This document shows positions 1-9,126 of a DNA stretch of 64,000 bases, in pieces (position 1 is the stretch's first letter; each line of letters starts with the position of its first letter). The stretch lies in the NCBI RefSeq assembly GCF_022829685.1, contig NZ_JAKSYE010000096.1, forward strand, positions 62,001-126,000, read 5' to 3'. Source of the stretch: Methylobacterium sp. E-045. GTDB taxonomy: Bacteria > Pseudomonadota > Alphaproteobacteria > Rhizobiales > Beijerinckiaceae. Below the pieces are notes generated by a model. It was not told the origin of the DNA and did not search any database. It saw nothing but the letters and a program-made list of their open reading frames with translations. Made by a program: the position numbers and the translations under genes.

Positions 1-783
1 GGCAGCTTGCCCAAGATCGGTGACGACCGCCGCCGGCCCCTCGACGTCTATGCCCGTGCCGATTCCGCCACCGGGGCGCCGGGCGCGCGCATCGCCCTTC
101 TCGTCACCGGTCTCGGGGTCGGGCAGGCCGCCACGGCCGGCGCCATCGCCCGGCTGCCCCCCGCAATCAGCCTCGCCTTCTCGCCCTATGGCGGCGACCT
201 CGAACGCAGCGTCGCCCGCGCCCGTGATTTCGGCCACGAGATCCTGGTCCAGGCCCCGATGGAGCCGTTCGATTATCCCGACAGCGATCCCGGTCCGCAG
301 ACCATGCTGACGGGTTCGCGCGCCCCTGAGAATCTCGACCGGCTGTCCTGGGTGATGAGCCGGTTCGGGGGCTATGTCGGCCTCGTGAACTTCATGGGGG
401 CCAAGCTCGAGGGCGATGCGGCCGCCTTCGAGCCGGTGCTGCGCGAGATCGGCGCCAGGGGGCTCGGCTTCGTGGATGACGGCACCTCGTCGCGCTCCCT
501 GGCGACGTCTCTCGGCGGCAAGCTGAAGGTTCCCGTCGCCCGCGCCGAGATCGTCCTCGACGCCATGCCCCAGGCCGAGGCCATCGACCGCGAACTCGCC
601 CGACTCGAAGCTCAGGCCAAGGCCAACGGGTTCGCCCTGGCCTCCGCCGGGGCGATGCCCATGACGATCGAGCGGATCGCCCGCTGGTCGCGTGACCTCG
701 AAGCCCGCGGCGTTCGCCTCGTCCCCGTCAGTACCGCCCTGCGAGGGACACCGCCCGCGCGCCTGTCGAGCGCGGGGCCGTGA
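1..783 (+). CDS. divergent polysaccharide deacetylase family protein (5' end outside window)
   Basis: About 260 residues are visible and the reading frame is open at the left edge, so the N-terminus, expected to hold a membrane anchor, is missing. The visible part carries the conserved features of the YibQ/DUF610 divergent deacetylase family: the first strand with LLVTGLGVG, the HEILVQAPMEP segment, GYVGLVNFMGAKL, and GFVDDGTSSRS. The family has the polysaccharide deacetylase barrel fold and is probably involved in envelope polysaccharide or peptidoglycan metabolism, but its substrate is not established. The ending at 783 is a clean TGA. Family membership is seen in the sequence; the enzymatic role is inferred. 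Confidence 0.85.
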   Translation, partial: GSLPKIGDDRRRPLDVYARADSATGAPGARIALLVTGLGVGQAATAGAIARLPPAISLAFSPYGGDLERSVARARDFGHEILVQAPMEPFDYPDSDPGPQTMLTGSRAPENLDRLSWVMSRFGGYVGLVNFMGAKLEGDAAAFEPVLREIGARGLGFVDDGTSSRSLATSLGGKLKVPVARAEIVLDAMPQAEAIDRELARLEAQAKANGFALASAGAMPMTIERIARWSRDLEARGVRLVPVSTALRGTPPARLSSAGP

Positions 784-1098
784 CTTGGGCTCCGGTCGGT
801 CGGTTCGGCTGAGCCTGCCGGTCGCCGAAGGACGAGGGCAAAAGCTGGTCGCTCGTCGTGCGGTCCCCGCCTGAGCATCCCCTGTCCCCGCTGCGGGGAG
901 AGGGGAACCCGCACGGCTGTGGCGTCAATCCAGCCCGCCCATACTGAAGCGGCCGCTTGCAACGAGCAACGAGCGGAGGCTTCCGACGGCGAGGCGCTAA
1001 AGCTGCGCCCGACCACGTTGGGTCGGGACACATCTCTAGCCCCTTGTTCTGCCGCGCTCCTTTTCGCCGAACCGGCATCCGCTTCGGCGGAGAGCGCT
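784..1098. other. intergenic region, convergent genes, two repeats
   Basis: No gene is supported here. The stretch separates two convergent genes and holds a G/C-rich palindrome near 880-906 and one copy of a dispersed repeat at about 994-1103 that runs up to the stop of the L,D-transpeptidase gene. Open frames across it are shadows of these repeats. Confidence 0.7.
880..906. repeat. short CCCCTGTCC/GGGGAGAGG palindrome
   Basis: An inverted repeat with 13-nt arms, one mismatch and a one-base centre. Similar palindromes recur in other gaps of the window (11954, 12404, 18637, 18721, 41325). It may act as a transcription terminator between the two convergent genes, but there is no T-tract. Confidence 0.5.
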
Positions 1099-1103
1099 CT
1101 AGC
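994..1103 (-). repeat. dispersed structured repeat, copy C (subfamily 2)
   Basis: Read on the minus strand, this copy begins with AGAGCGCTCTCCGCCGAAG and continues through GATGCCGGTTCGGCGAAA and CCCGACCCAACGTGGTCGGG, the last part forming a hairpin. It closely matches the plus-strand copy at 48785-48890 and is more distantly related to the copies at 33781 and 46671. Confidence 0.8.
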
Positions 1104-2292
1104 GCTGCGCCAGGGTCTCGACGAGGGCCGGCGGGGTCGGGGCCGGCATCTGTCCGGCGAGGGAGGCCGAGAGCATCGTCGGCAGGGTCTGATCGTAGCG
1201 CGTGACGAGGGCGGCGAAGCGCGACGGCTCCGCCTCGTAGGCCGGCTTGAACCCGCGCACCCTCACCAGCGCGGGAACCGACGCCGCCGCCATCCAGCGC
1301 GACCACACCGCTTCGGCGACGAGGACCGGGCGGCGCTGGGCCGGGATCACGATCACGTCCTGGCCGGCATAGGCCAGGGCCTCGGGTCGGCTGACATCGC
1401 CGAGGGAGACGCCCTTGGCGGAGAGGGCGGCCCAGAAGGGATGCTGCGCCCCGTCCGAATAGGTGGTGCGCACGGCCGCACTTCCTTCCTCCACGAGGCT
1501 CGCGATGCGCGCCTCCTCCTGCACCCGCCGCGCCGTCACGAGGGATTCGAGGGCGGGATCCTTGTAGGGGAGGAAGGCGTAGCGGCCGGATGTGACGGTG
1601 ACGTTGGGCTCCTCGCCCGTCGCCTCGAACCGGTCGGCGCCTTCCTTGAGCTGGCGCCAGAACGCGATGTTCGGGTCCGTGCGGTAGCGGGCCATGTTCG
1701 CCGCATTCATCCGGAACGGGAAGGACTGGAACTGGAACGCCGCCTGACCGCCGGCGAAGGCGTCGCGGGCGATGGCGTAGATCTCGCCGACCACCTGGTC
1801 GGTCATGGCGAAACACCCCATCGACGAGCAGACGCCGTGGACCATCACCGCCGAGCCGGTGGAGCCCTGCGCGCGGTCATAGGCATTGGGATAGCCCACA
1901 TCGAAGGAGAGGTAGTAGCTCGAATTCGGGTTCATCTGGCGCTGGGGCACGGAGTAGAACCCCTCCGGCGTCTGCCGGTCGCCGCTCTTGCGCTTCGGGC
2001 CGAGCTGGCCCGACCAGCGGCAGATCGGGAAGGTCTTGATGAGGACGAAGCGCCCGTTGACGGCCTTCTTCCAGACCTCGATCTCGGATTCCTTCTTGTA
2101 GGCCCTGAACAGGACCGGCGCCGAGGCGCTGGTGCCCTTCTGGCTCATCAACGCCAGGGTCGCCGCCGGGATCGGCGCGGTGGCCTTGGCCGATTGCGCC
2201 CGTGCGATGTCCGGCGCCACGAGCGCCAGAGCGAACAGCAGAAGCCAGGCGATGGCGCGGCGCGGGAGGAGTGGCGAGGGTAGAACGACCAT
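1099..2292 (-). CDS. L,D-transpeptidase (YkuD/YafK type), exported
   Basis: A 397-residue protein with an N-terminal signal peptide or anchor (hydrophobic residues about 13-31, ending in an ARA-Q cleavage-like site). The YkuD catalytic motif HGVCSSMGC lies at residues 152-160, with Cys160 as the predicted nucleophile and His152 as partner. Such enzymes act in the periplasm, making 3-3 cross-links in peptidoglycan or attaching proteins to it; YafK-like members can also cut such links, so the direction of the reaction is not certain. The C-terminal 200 residues are a family extension with no motif I recognise. The gene is convergent with the deacetylase and stands apart from the next gene by about 130 bp. 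Confidence 0.88.
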   Translation of the reverse strand: MVVLPSPLLPRRAIAWLLLFALALVAPDIARAQSAKATAPIPAATLALMSQKGTSASAPVLFRAYKKESEIEVWKKAVNGRFVLIKTFPICRWSGQLGPKRKSGDRQTPEGFYSVPQRQMNPNSSYYLSFDVGYPNAYDRAQGSTGSAVMVHGVCSSMGCFAMTDQVVGEIYAIARDAFAGGQAAFQFQSFPFRMNAANMARYRTDPNIAFWRQLKEGADRFEATGEEPNVTVTSGRYAFLPYKDPALESLVTARRVQEEARIASLVEEGSAAVRTTYSDGAQHPFWAALSAKGVSLGDVSRPEALAYAGQDVIVIPAQRRPVLVAEAVWSRWMAAASVPALVRVRGFKPAYEAEPSRFAALVTRYDQTLPTMLSASLAGQMPAPTPPALVETLAQR

Positions 2293-2423
2293 GCCCGGCC
2301 CTGGAGAGGGGTCCGCCGACGTGGCCGGCGTCGTGCAGCGGGGTGCACGCGTCCCTGCCTATCCCATCCCAATGGGGCGGCAATAGGGGAGGCGGCCGGA
2401 CCCGTTGGTTTGTCCTCGCCGTA

Positions 2424-4976
2424 TCAGGCGGCCAGCACCGTGTTGCGCTCCACATGCAGCACCGCGCCGAAGGGATCGTTGGCGTCGAGGGGGGCGGCAC
2501 TCGGCAGGCAGACGATGAGGCCGCGACCGGCCCGCGCCGCGCGCAGGCTGGCGAGGCGCTCCCGGATCTCGGCGGCCTTGCCGTCGTCGAGGGCGATGGC
2601 GACGACCACGATGTCGGGCTTGCGCACGAGGCAGCGGGCGAGGTCGATGCCGATGCGCTCGCGGGAGCCGATGGCGTTCTCCCCGAGACTGGCCCCGCCG
2701 CCACCCATGCCCGGCTCCACGCGGCTGGCGAGGCCGAGCCGGTAGACGGCGGATTCGAGGTGCTGCTGGACGAGGACGCGGCGCACCAGCGCCCGCACGC
2801 GCTGTTCGGCCCCCGCCTCCTCGCCGTTGATCCGGCCGAACAGCAGGTTTTCCTCGAGGCTGGCGGCGGGATTCAGCCGGGTGGGATCGTAGAACTCGAC
2901 ACTCGCGCGCAGGCTCTGCGGCATCAGCCGCGCGAAGGAATGGCGCGCGGCGACGATGCGCTCCTCGAAGGCGGCGTCGATCAGGCCGAACCTGTGCCGG
3001 GTCTCGCTGTAGCGGAGCGCCAGCCCGATCAGGCGCTTGCGGTCGCGCTGGCCCGCCGGCCCCCGGCGCCAACCCTTCGCCTCGGGCTGACGGCTGACGA
3101 GATCCTCGAAGAATCCGCGCTCGGCCGCCGGGAACAGCGAGAACGCATCGAAGAGGGGGTGATCGTCCGGCAGGTCGGCGAAGATCTCGATGGTGCTGCG
3201 CGCCACCTGCAGCCCGATCTCGGTGAAGGGCCGGGTCAGGTCCTCGGCCTCCAGCACCGCGCGCAGGTAGGGATGGGCGGCGATATGGCTGCCGGAGAAG
3301 GCTGAGCCGACGGCCTCGCCGAACAGGATGTTCTCGCCCACCGTCGCCTGGTGGTTGTAGCGGGCGGGATCGAACGGCTCCACCAGCCGCGCCGCCTTGT
3401 CCGCCACCAGGGCCTCGCGCACGGCGTGGCGGGCGGCGACGATCGTCTTCGCGACGGCCGGCTCGGCCGCAGGGTCCACCGTGCCTTCGAGGCCGCGCGC
3501 ATAGACGAAGGCGTCGAGCCCGGTCAGGCGCAGCACTTCGATGAGGTCCGCCTCCGAGGGACGTTCCTGGCGCGCCGCGCCGTAGAGGATGTTCTGCTCC
3601 AGCGTGCCCTCGATCAGGATCGCCTCGGCGCCCGCCAGGGCGATGTGGCTGGCCCGTTCGGCCGGATCGAGGCTGCGCAGGTCGATCCCGTCATAGGTCA
3701 CCGACCCCGCGGTGGGTTCGAGCTGGCCGGCCAGCAGGGCGGCCAGCGCCCGTGCGCCGCTGCCGCGCTCGCCCACGATCGCCAGATGGGAGGGCATCGC
3801 CACGGTGACGTCGACACCGGTGAGGCGCTCGCCGCTGGCGGGATCGTAGGCGCCGACCCCCGACGCGGCGAGCGCCCCGCCCTTCGGCAGAGCTGCGAAG
3901 GGGCCGGGCCTGTAGCCGCCGCGACTTTCCAAGGAAACAAGGGTCGCCGCGAGATCGCGGAAGACCGGGGACACCCCCTCGTGGATCGAGCGCAGGCGCA
4001 GGGTCACCGCGAGGGCGAGGACCGCGAGGGCGAAGCCGCCGCCGGCCGCCACCAGGGCGCCCGGCGCCACGGGAGGCGCCGTGCCGCTCTCGCCGCGCCA
4101 CAGGGCCACGGCCAGCATGATGGCGGGAAGCAGGACGCCGAGGGCGAGGGAGGGCGCCCGCGCGAAGGCGAGGGAGGATTCGGCCGCCGCGAGGGCATCG
4201 CGGATCGCCGCCCCCTTGGCCGCGAGGCGACCGCGCTCGAAGGCCTCGGCCCCATGGGCGCGCACCGCCGGAACCCGCCGGATGAGGTCGGAGAGGAACC
4301 GTTCCGCCGAGACGCCGGAACTGAGGCGCAGGATCGTCCGCTCGCGGGTGCGGCGGAGGATCAGGATGCGGGCGAGGGCGGCGGCGAGAAGGCCCACCGC
4401 CACCGCCGGCACCAGCCTCGGGGCGGCGAGGCCGGCCATGGCGAGGGCCAGGATCATGGTGGCCAGAGCGGCGACCGGGACGACGATGCCGAGGCCGAAC
4501 AGCGTGTCGATCCGCGCCAGCATCGCGCCCACGTGCTGCGTCAGGCTACGGGCCTCGTCCCGAGCGGCCGTGGGGGCATGCAGGATCGCCGTGGTCACCC
4601 GTTCGTTGAGGAGACGGATCGTCCGGGACTGGGCGGAGAAGCACAGGCGGGCCACGATCCAGCCCAGGGCCGCCGCGAGCACCGCGACGGCGGCGAGGCC
4701 GGTCAGCGCCCACAGGACCACGTCGACGGGCGCCAGGGGCCAGCCGGAGACGGCCACCAGGGCCGGGTCACCGGCCGCGTTCCAGGGCCGTTCCATGGCG
4801 ATCCGGAGGAAGGGGACGGTCTGCGCCGGTGCCTGGACCAGGACGCTCACGAGATCGCGCAGGCAGAGCAGGGCGAACAGGGCGATGGGAAGGCCGATTC
4901 CCAGCGTCAGGGCGATGGCGGAAGCCTGGAGTGTCCGCGCCGACTTCCAGGCGAAGACGATCGGATCACGATCCAT
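2424..4976 (-). CDS. ABC-exporter-like membrane protein with a degenerate nucleotide-binding domain
   Basis: An 850-residue protein. Residues 1-330 contain about six hydrophobic segments like the membrane half of a type IV ABC exporter. The ATPase-like half starts near 370. Its Walker A equivalent at 402-409 reads GERGSGAR, so the invariant lysine is replaced by alanine. The signature region (about 764-772, LGENAIGSR) and the Walker B equivalent (788-798) are also non-canonical. About 240 extra residues are inserted in the domain and carry repeated Q-loop-like motifs: QNILYG at 461, ENILFG at 548 and ENLLFG at 709. I infer that it cannot hydrolyse ATP in the usual way. Its substrate is unknown. 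Confidence 0.75.
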   Translation of the reverse strand: MDRDPIVFAWKSARTLQASAIALTLGIGLPIALFALLCLRDLVSVLVQAPAQTVPFLRIAMERPWNAAGDPALVAVSGWPLAPVDVVLWALTGLAAVAVLAAALGWIVARLCFSAQSRTIRLLNERVTTAILHAPTAARDEARSLTQHVGAMLARIDTLFGLGIVVPVAALATMILALAMAGLAAPRLVPAVAVGLLAAALARILILRRTRERTILRLSSGVSAERFLSDLIRRVPAVRAHGAEAFERGRLAAKGAAIRDALAAAESSLAFARAPSLALGVLLPAIMLAVALWRGESGTAPPVAPGALVAAGGGFALAVLALAVTLRLRSIHEGVSPVFRDLAATLVSLESRGGYRPGPFAALPKGGALAASGVGAYDPASGERLTGVDVTVAMPSHLAIVGERGSGARALAALLAGQLEPTAGSVTYDGIDLRSLDPAERASHIALAGAEAILIEGTLEQNILYGAARQERPSEADLIEVLRLTGLDAFVYARGLEGTVDPAAEPAVAKTIVAARHAVREALVADKAARLVEPFDPARYNHQATVGENILFGEAVGSAFSGSHIAAHPYLRAVLEAEDLTRPFTEIGLQVARSTIEIFADLPDDHPLFDAFSLFPAAERGFFEDLVSRQPEAKGWRRGPAGQRDRKRLIGLALRYSETRHRFGLIDAAFEERIVAARHSFARLMPQSLRASVEFYDPTRLNPAASLEENLLFGRINGEEAGAEQRVRALVRRVLVQQHLESAVYRLGLASRVEPGMGGGGASLGENAIGSRERIGIDLARCLVRKPDIVVVAIALDDGKAAEIRERLASLRAARAGRGLIVCLPSAAPLDANDPFGAVLHVERNTVLAA

Positions 4977-5142
4977 CGACGTTTCCCTCCGGCGGGCCGC
5001 GCCGGGTACGGTCCATCATCCGAGGTCGGCTTAGAGGATCGTCGCCGGGCAGGGAAGGCGGCAAGCGACGGGCGGTATCGCTACCGTGTCATGCGGCACG
5101 GCTTGGCGGGCGCCCCGGCGGACGGAAGCATGCCGTACCGGC

Positions 5143-6216
5143 TCACGCCGGATCGGGTCGACGCATCACGGCCACGCTTGTCCGCACCTGCCCCAGGCGG
5201 CGGCGAACCCGGTCGAGGGCGGGGCGCTCGACGGCGTAATGATAGAACAGGCCGACCACCACGCCGCAGCCGATGCAGAAGGCGAGGCACAGCGGCCAAG
5301 CGGCGAACGCTCCGAGGCGGGCTGCCATACGGGCGGCCAGGGAAGCGATCGGATTGTGGACGAGGTAGATCGCATAGGACGCATTGCCGAGGCCAACGAG
5401 AAACAAGGGCGCGCGGATCAGGCCGACTTGTTCGAACCGCACGGCCCCTGCCACGATGCAGGCAAGGCCGATGCCGTGCGGCAGGCGGTGGAGCCCCCCC
5501 GGATCCGGAGGCGAGAACGCGACCGCGGCGCCCAGGACGCCGAGGCCGATGCACAGGACGACCCACGCGCCGCGCAGGTTCAGCAACCAAACGGCATGGG
5601 CGGCTAGCATGCCGAGGACGAAATCGAGATTGATCGGCGCGAGGAAGCTCCAGGCGCTTGGGACATTGCCGGTCTCACCCATGCCCCACGGGGCCGCGGC
5701 CAGGATCAGCACCACCCAGCCGGCGACCAGCCAGGCGAAGCGCCGGATCACATACGACACCAAGAACAGGCCGTAGAACATCATCTCGTGGACGAGGGTC
5801 CAGGCTACCGCCAGCGCTGGAGGCAATCCCGTCGGGATCAGCGTCAGGGACGTCAGCAGACTCCATTCGCGTGTGCTGCCGGAAAGCCGAGGCAGCGCCA
5901 GATAGATGCCGATGAGGCCCAGGGAGACGGGCAGGTAGGGCACATAGATGCGCGCGAGCCGCTTCCAGACATAGGTCCGCGCGGTCTGGCTGTCGCGTGC
6001 ATCTCCCGCATGGGCGAAGAGGATGATGAATCCACTGAGCACGAAGAAGAAGTCCACCCCGAACGCCCCGTAGCCGCTGGCCCGGAAGACGGCGTCAGGC
6101 AGGCCCTGCCCGAAGTCGCGGGTGGCGATGGCGGAATGGAATGCGACGACGGCCAGGGCCGCGACGGCACGGCCGCCCTGCAACACAGTCAGCGTCGGCG
6201 TTCCGGCGTGTTTCAT
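5143..6216 (-). CDS. acyltransferase 3 family membrane protein (OafA/YrhL-like)
   Basis: A 357-residue polytopic membrane protein. The first helix carries the family pattern LQGGRAVAALAVVAFH with the candidate catalytic histidine at about residue 27, and FFFVLSGFII follows in the second helix. About ten hydrophobic segments are present, as expected. Members transfer acetyl or other acyl groups to exported sugars such as O-antigen, exopolysaccharide or modulation factors; the acceptor here is unknown. The ATG at 6216 was chosen because homology starts there; the frame is open further upstream but that part is not protein-like. A perfect 7-bp inverted repeat lies just upstream at 6233-6249. Confidence 0.85.
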   Translation of the reverse strand: MKHAGTPTLTVLQGGRAVAALAVVAFHSAIATRDFGQGLPDAVFRASGYGAFGVDFFFVLSGFIILFAHAGDARDSQTARTYVWKRLARIYVPYLPVSLGLIGIYLALPRLSGSTREWSLLTSLTLIPTGLPPALAVAWTLVHEMMFYGLFLVSYVIRRFAWLVAGWVVLILAAAPWGMGETGNVPSAWSFLAPINLDFVLGMLAAHAVWLLNLRGAWVVLCIGLGVLGAAVAFSPPDPGGLHRLPHGIGLACIVAGAVRFEQVGLIRAPLFLVGLGNASYAIYLVHNPIASLAARMAARLGAFAAWPLCLAFCIGCGVVVGLFYHYAVERPALDRVRRRLGQVRTSVAVMRRPDPA

Positions 6217-6232
6217 GTCGCGTCTCGGCTGT

Positions 6233-6249
6233 ATTTCCAAAGTGGAAAT
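6233..6249. promoter_or_regulatory. perfect inverted repeat, possible operator
   Basis: ATTTCCA-AAG-TGGAAAT, 7-bp perfect arms with a 3-bp spacer, 17 bp upstream of the acyltransferase ATG in the gap before the divergently transcribed amidotransferase. Its size and place suit a dimeric repressor site. No regulator is identified. Confidence 0.35.
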
Positions 6250-6470
6250 CCTCCTGCGAGCAATAGGAGTACGGGAGGCATCTGCCTGTATCCAGGGAGG
6301 CACGTCGAGGAGACGATGATCGGTGCGGTTTTGCGGCTCCATGCCGGGTCCGCGGTTGTCGGGCGTGCCAAACACTCCTAGGTTCATGCCTCTCCGGCAT
6401 TCCCGACGCCCGCTCCCCCATAATCCGCTTTCTCGTCGCAAGCGCATCGCCAGAAGCTGCAAGATTTTCC

Positions 6471-7328
6471 ATGTGCGAATTGCTCGGCATGAGCGCGAAC
6501 GTGCCCACCGACATCCGTTTCTCCTTCGCTGGCCTCGCCCGGCGCGGCGGCGAGACCGGGCCCCACGCGGATGGATGGGGCATCACCTTCTACGAGGGGC
6601 GGGGGGCGCGCGCCTTCCACGAGCCGGAGCCGAGCGCGCGCTCGGCCCTGGCCAAGCTCCTGCGCGACTACGCGATCAAGAGCCGGATCGTCATCGCCCA
6701 TGTGCGCAAGGCCAATCGCGGGCGGGTCGGGCTCGAGAACACCCATCCGTTCAGCCGCGAGCTCTGGGGACGGCGCTGGACCTTCGCTCATAACGGCCAG
6801 CTCAAGGGTGTGAAGAAGTGGCCGCTCACCTGGTTCAAGCCGGTGGGCTCCACCGACAGCGAATACGCCTTCTGCTGGATGCTCGACCGACTGCAGGCGC
6901 GCTATCCCAGCCTGCCGAGCCCGGCGCGGCTCGACAGCGCCGTGGCCGAACTCTGTGCCGAGCTGCACGGGCTCGGCGTGTTCAACATGCTGCTCAGCGA
7001 CAGCCGGACGCTCTACGCCCATTGCGGCAAGCGCCTGTGCTACCTCACCCGCTGCGCCCCCTTCGGCACCGCGACCCTCATCGACGAGGATTGGCACGTG
7101 GATTTCGCGCAGGAGACGCGGACCGACGACGTGGTGACCGTTATCGCCACCAAGGCGCTCACCCGCGACGAGTGCTGGACCGACGTGGAGCGCGGCCACA
7201 TGCTCTCCCTGCGGGACGGCATCGTCCGCATCGTCAAGCCGGGGTTGCCGAAGCCGGTGCGGGTTCCGTCGCCCTGTTCCGGGAGCGGGCGTCCCGACGG
7301 TCAGACCGGCCAGGCCGCCTCGCGGTAG
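6471..7328 (+). CDS. class II glutamine amidotransferase (YafJ-like)
   Basis: A 285-residue protein starting MCELLGMSAN, so Cys2 becomes the N-terminal nucleophile after methionine removal, as in the Ntn-type class II amidotransferases. Further conserved segments are HADGWGITFY, IAHVRKANRG, NTHPF and FAHNGQLKG, which form the glutamine-binding pocket. The protein is a stand-alone glutaminase domain of the YafJ type with no fused synthetase, so its ammonia acceptor is unknown. Its last 28 bp overlap the end of tenA on the opposite strand. Confidence 0.9.
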   Translation: MCELLGMSANVPTDIRFSFAGLARRGGETGPHADGWGITFYEGRGARAFHEPEPSARSALAKLLRDYAIKSRIVIAHVRKANRGRVGLENTHPFSRELWGRRWTFAHNGQLKGVKKWPLTWFKPVGSTDSEYAFCWMLDRLQARYPSLPSPARLDSAVAELCAELHGLGVFNMLLSDSRTLYAHCGKRLCYLTRCAPFGTATLIDEDWHVDFAQETRTDDVVTVIATKALTRDECWTDVERGHMLSLRDGIVRIVKPGLPKPVRVPSPCSGSGRPDGQTGQAASR

Positions 7329-7984
7329 GCCCCGTCCCAGAACATCCATTCGAGCTGCGTCGCGCGGGTGAAGGCACGGTGCATCCTGTCCCGCAGGGAG
7401 GGCGAGACACCCCGCGCGGCGGCGTCCGTGGCCGCGATCATCTCGGCGACGGCGGTGCCGAAGTCCTCTCCCGCGTAGGTGTCGATCCAGGCGGCGTAGG
7501 GATTGCCGGCGCCCGCCCGCGACAGGATGTCGGTGCCGATCTCCGCATAGATCCAGAAGCACGGCAGCAGGGCGGCGACCAACACTTCGTAGGGGTCGCC
7601 GTAGGCCGTGGCGAGGAGATAGGACACGTAGTGGTCGCAAGGGGGCGAGAGCGGCGTGGCGGCGAAGGTGTCCGCCGAGATGCCGTAATCCCGGAAGAAC
7701 CCGCCATGGAGCGAGCGCTCGACCACGATGGCCGTCTCGGCGGCTTTCGCGAACTGCACGATGCCCTCGGGCTCGGGCGACTTCGCCGCGGCGAGGGCCA
7801 GTGCTCGTCCGAAGCCGATGAGATAATGCGCGTCCTGCAGGATGTAGTGGCGGAAGCGCGCCTCGCCGAGGGTGCCGGCGGCGAGTTCCGCGTTGAACGG
7901 CATGGTGCGGATGGTCTCGTAGGCCGCCTCGTTCCGCGCCCAGGCTTCGGCCGCAAAGCCGTTCTCGTCGGTGGGACGGATCAT
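7301..7984 (-). CDS. tenA: aminopyrimidine aminohydrolase / thiaminase II
   Basis: A 227-residue TenA family protein. The residues that define the active site are present in the expected order: Asp51 (LQDAHYL), Tyr119 and Tyr122 (DHYVSYL), Cys142 (LLPCFWIY) and Glu212 (TQLEWMFWDG). TenA hydrolyses degraded thiamine pyrimidines so that the pyrimidine can be salvaged for thiamine synthesis. The start at 7984 gives MIRPTDENGF and makes an ATGA overlap with the upstream epimerase-like gene, so the two are translationally coupled. A longer frame upstream is out of keeping with the family. No TPP riboswitch is visible in front of the pair. Confidence 0.9.
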   Translation of the reverse strand: MIRPTDENGFAAEAWARNEAAYETIRTMPFNAELAAGTLGEARFRHYILQDAHYLIGFGRALALAAAKSPEPEGIVQFAKAAETAIVVERSLHGGFFRDYGISADTFAATPLSPPCDHYVSYLLATAYGDPYEVLVAALLPCFWIYAEIGTDILSRAGAGNPYAAWIDTYAGEDFGTAVAEMIAATDAAARGVSPSLRDRMHRAFTRATQLEWMFWDGAYREAAWPV

Positions 7985-8868
7985 GAGCGGGGACCTTCCA
8001 GGGTGAGGCTGACCCCGTGGCGGACGCGCTGGCCGGGGGCGATGAGGCGCTGCGAATCCCGTTCGGTCAGGTCGCCGCCGAAACCGGCCCAGTCGGCATG
8101 GCCGGTCCAGCATTCGAGGGACAGGAACGGTGCCGTCGGTTTCGTCCAGATGGCGAGATGCGGGAAGTCCGAGACGTTCATGCGGATGGCGCTGCCATCG
8201 GGCGCCGTGAAGCGCATCCGCGCGCTCGCCGCATCGCGCAGGACGATGGCCTCGGCGAACATGTCGGGATCGAGGGGCAGGGTGCGCCCTTCGAGGGGAA
8301 ACGGACGCTCCTGGCGCAGGAGCAGGCCGCCATCCCCCACCTCGGGCGCCATCGCCCGTTCGGGATGTTCAAACTCGACCGCGTAGCCGCCGCCGGCCTT
8401 GCGCTCGCCCCCGGCGAAGGGCCACGGGAAGGCCGGATGGAAGCCCAGCGCGTAGGGCAGCGGCACGTCATCGGTATTCTCCATCCAGATCTCGAAATCG
8501 AGATGGGCCGGGCCGACCCGCGTGGTGATGTCGAGCTGGAACGAATAGGGGTAGTGCGCGCGCGTCGCCTCGCTCTCGGTGAGGCGCAGGGTGACGGTGT
8601 CGTCGCTCTGCGAGACGATGGCGAAAGGCAGGTCGCGGGCAAATCCGTGCTGGCCCATCGGATAGGCCGTGCCGTCCACCCGGACCACGCCGCCGGACGA
8701 GGCGCCGACCACCGGGAAGAGCCAGGGCGCATGCCGGTTCCAATGCGCCGGATCGCCGTTCCAGAGATATTCGCGGCCCCCCACCTGCCAGGAGACGGGC
8801 TCGGCACCGGCCGACGAGACCACCGCCACGGTGCCGTCGCCGGCCTTGAGAGTGATGCGGTCGCTCAT
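7981..8868 (-). CDS. aldose 1-epimerase family protein
   Basis: A 295-residue galactose-mutarotase-like protein. The two conserved histidine segments are visible as GQHGFARDLPF and GFHPAFPWPF, with the glutamate/aspartate segments further along. The fold converts alpha and beta anomers of sugars or sugar phosphates, but many members, particularly those outside galactose loci, have unknown substrates. The ATG at 8868 has a good ribosome-binding site (GAGGAAG, 6 nt away) and a longer upstream frame was rejected. It is the first gene of a two-gene unit with tenA; why a sugar epimerase is coupled to thiamine salvage is not evident. Confidence 0.85.
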   Translation of the reverse strand: MSDRITLKAGDGTVAVVSSAGAEPVSWQVGGREYLWNGDPAHWNRHAPWLFPVVGASSGGVVRVDGTAYPMGQHGFARDLPFAIVSQSDDTVTLRLTESEATRAHYPYSFQLDITTRVGPAHLDFEIWMENTDDVPLPYALGFHPAFPWPFAGGERKAGGGYAVEFEHPERAMAPEVGDGGLLLRQERPFPLEGRTLPLDPDMFAEAIVLRDAASARMRFTAPDGSAIRMNVSDFPHLAIWTKPTAPFLSLECWTGHADWAGFGGDLTERDSQRLIAPGQRVRHGVSLTLEGPRS

Positions 8869-9126
8869 GTCGTCTTCCTCGGGGCTGTCACGCTCAGGGG
8901 CTGTCACGCTGGCGTGGTTGTGGCCGCAGGCGGAGCGGCGGTCCAGCCTCAACATCGGCGGGCGCGGACGTTTCAGCCTTCGCCGTCGCGCAGAAATCGC
9001 GGCGCCGTGCCAAATTACCGATACGACCGCCCCGGCAAGTCAGGCATACAGTATATGGCCAAGCTGATTCGGCCGGCCGAGCCGGGTCCGCGTGGCTGAT
9101 ACCTTCCCCCTGGCCGACCTCCCGTC

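Noticed and set aside
3351..5633. Very long plus-strand open frame (760 codons) opposite the ABC-like gene
   Set aside because: Composition is Gly/Arg/Asp-rich without domains; it is an antisense shadow of the high-GC coding strand.
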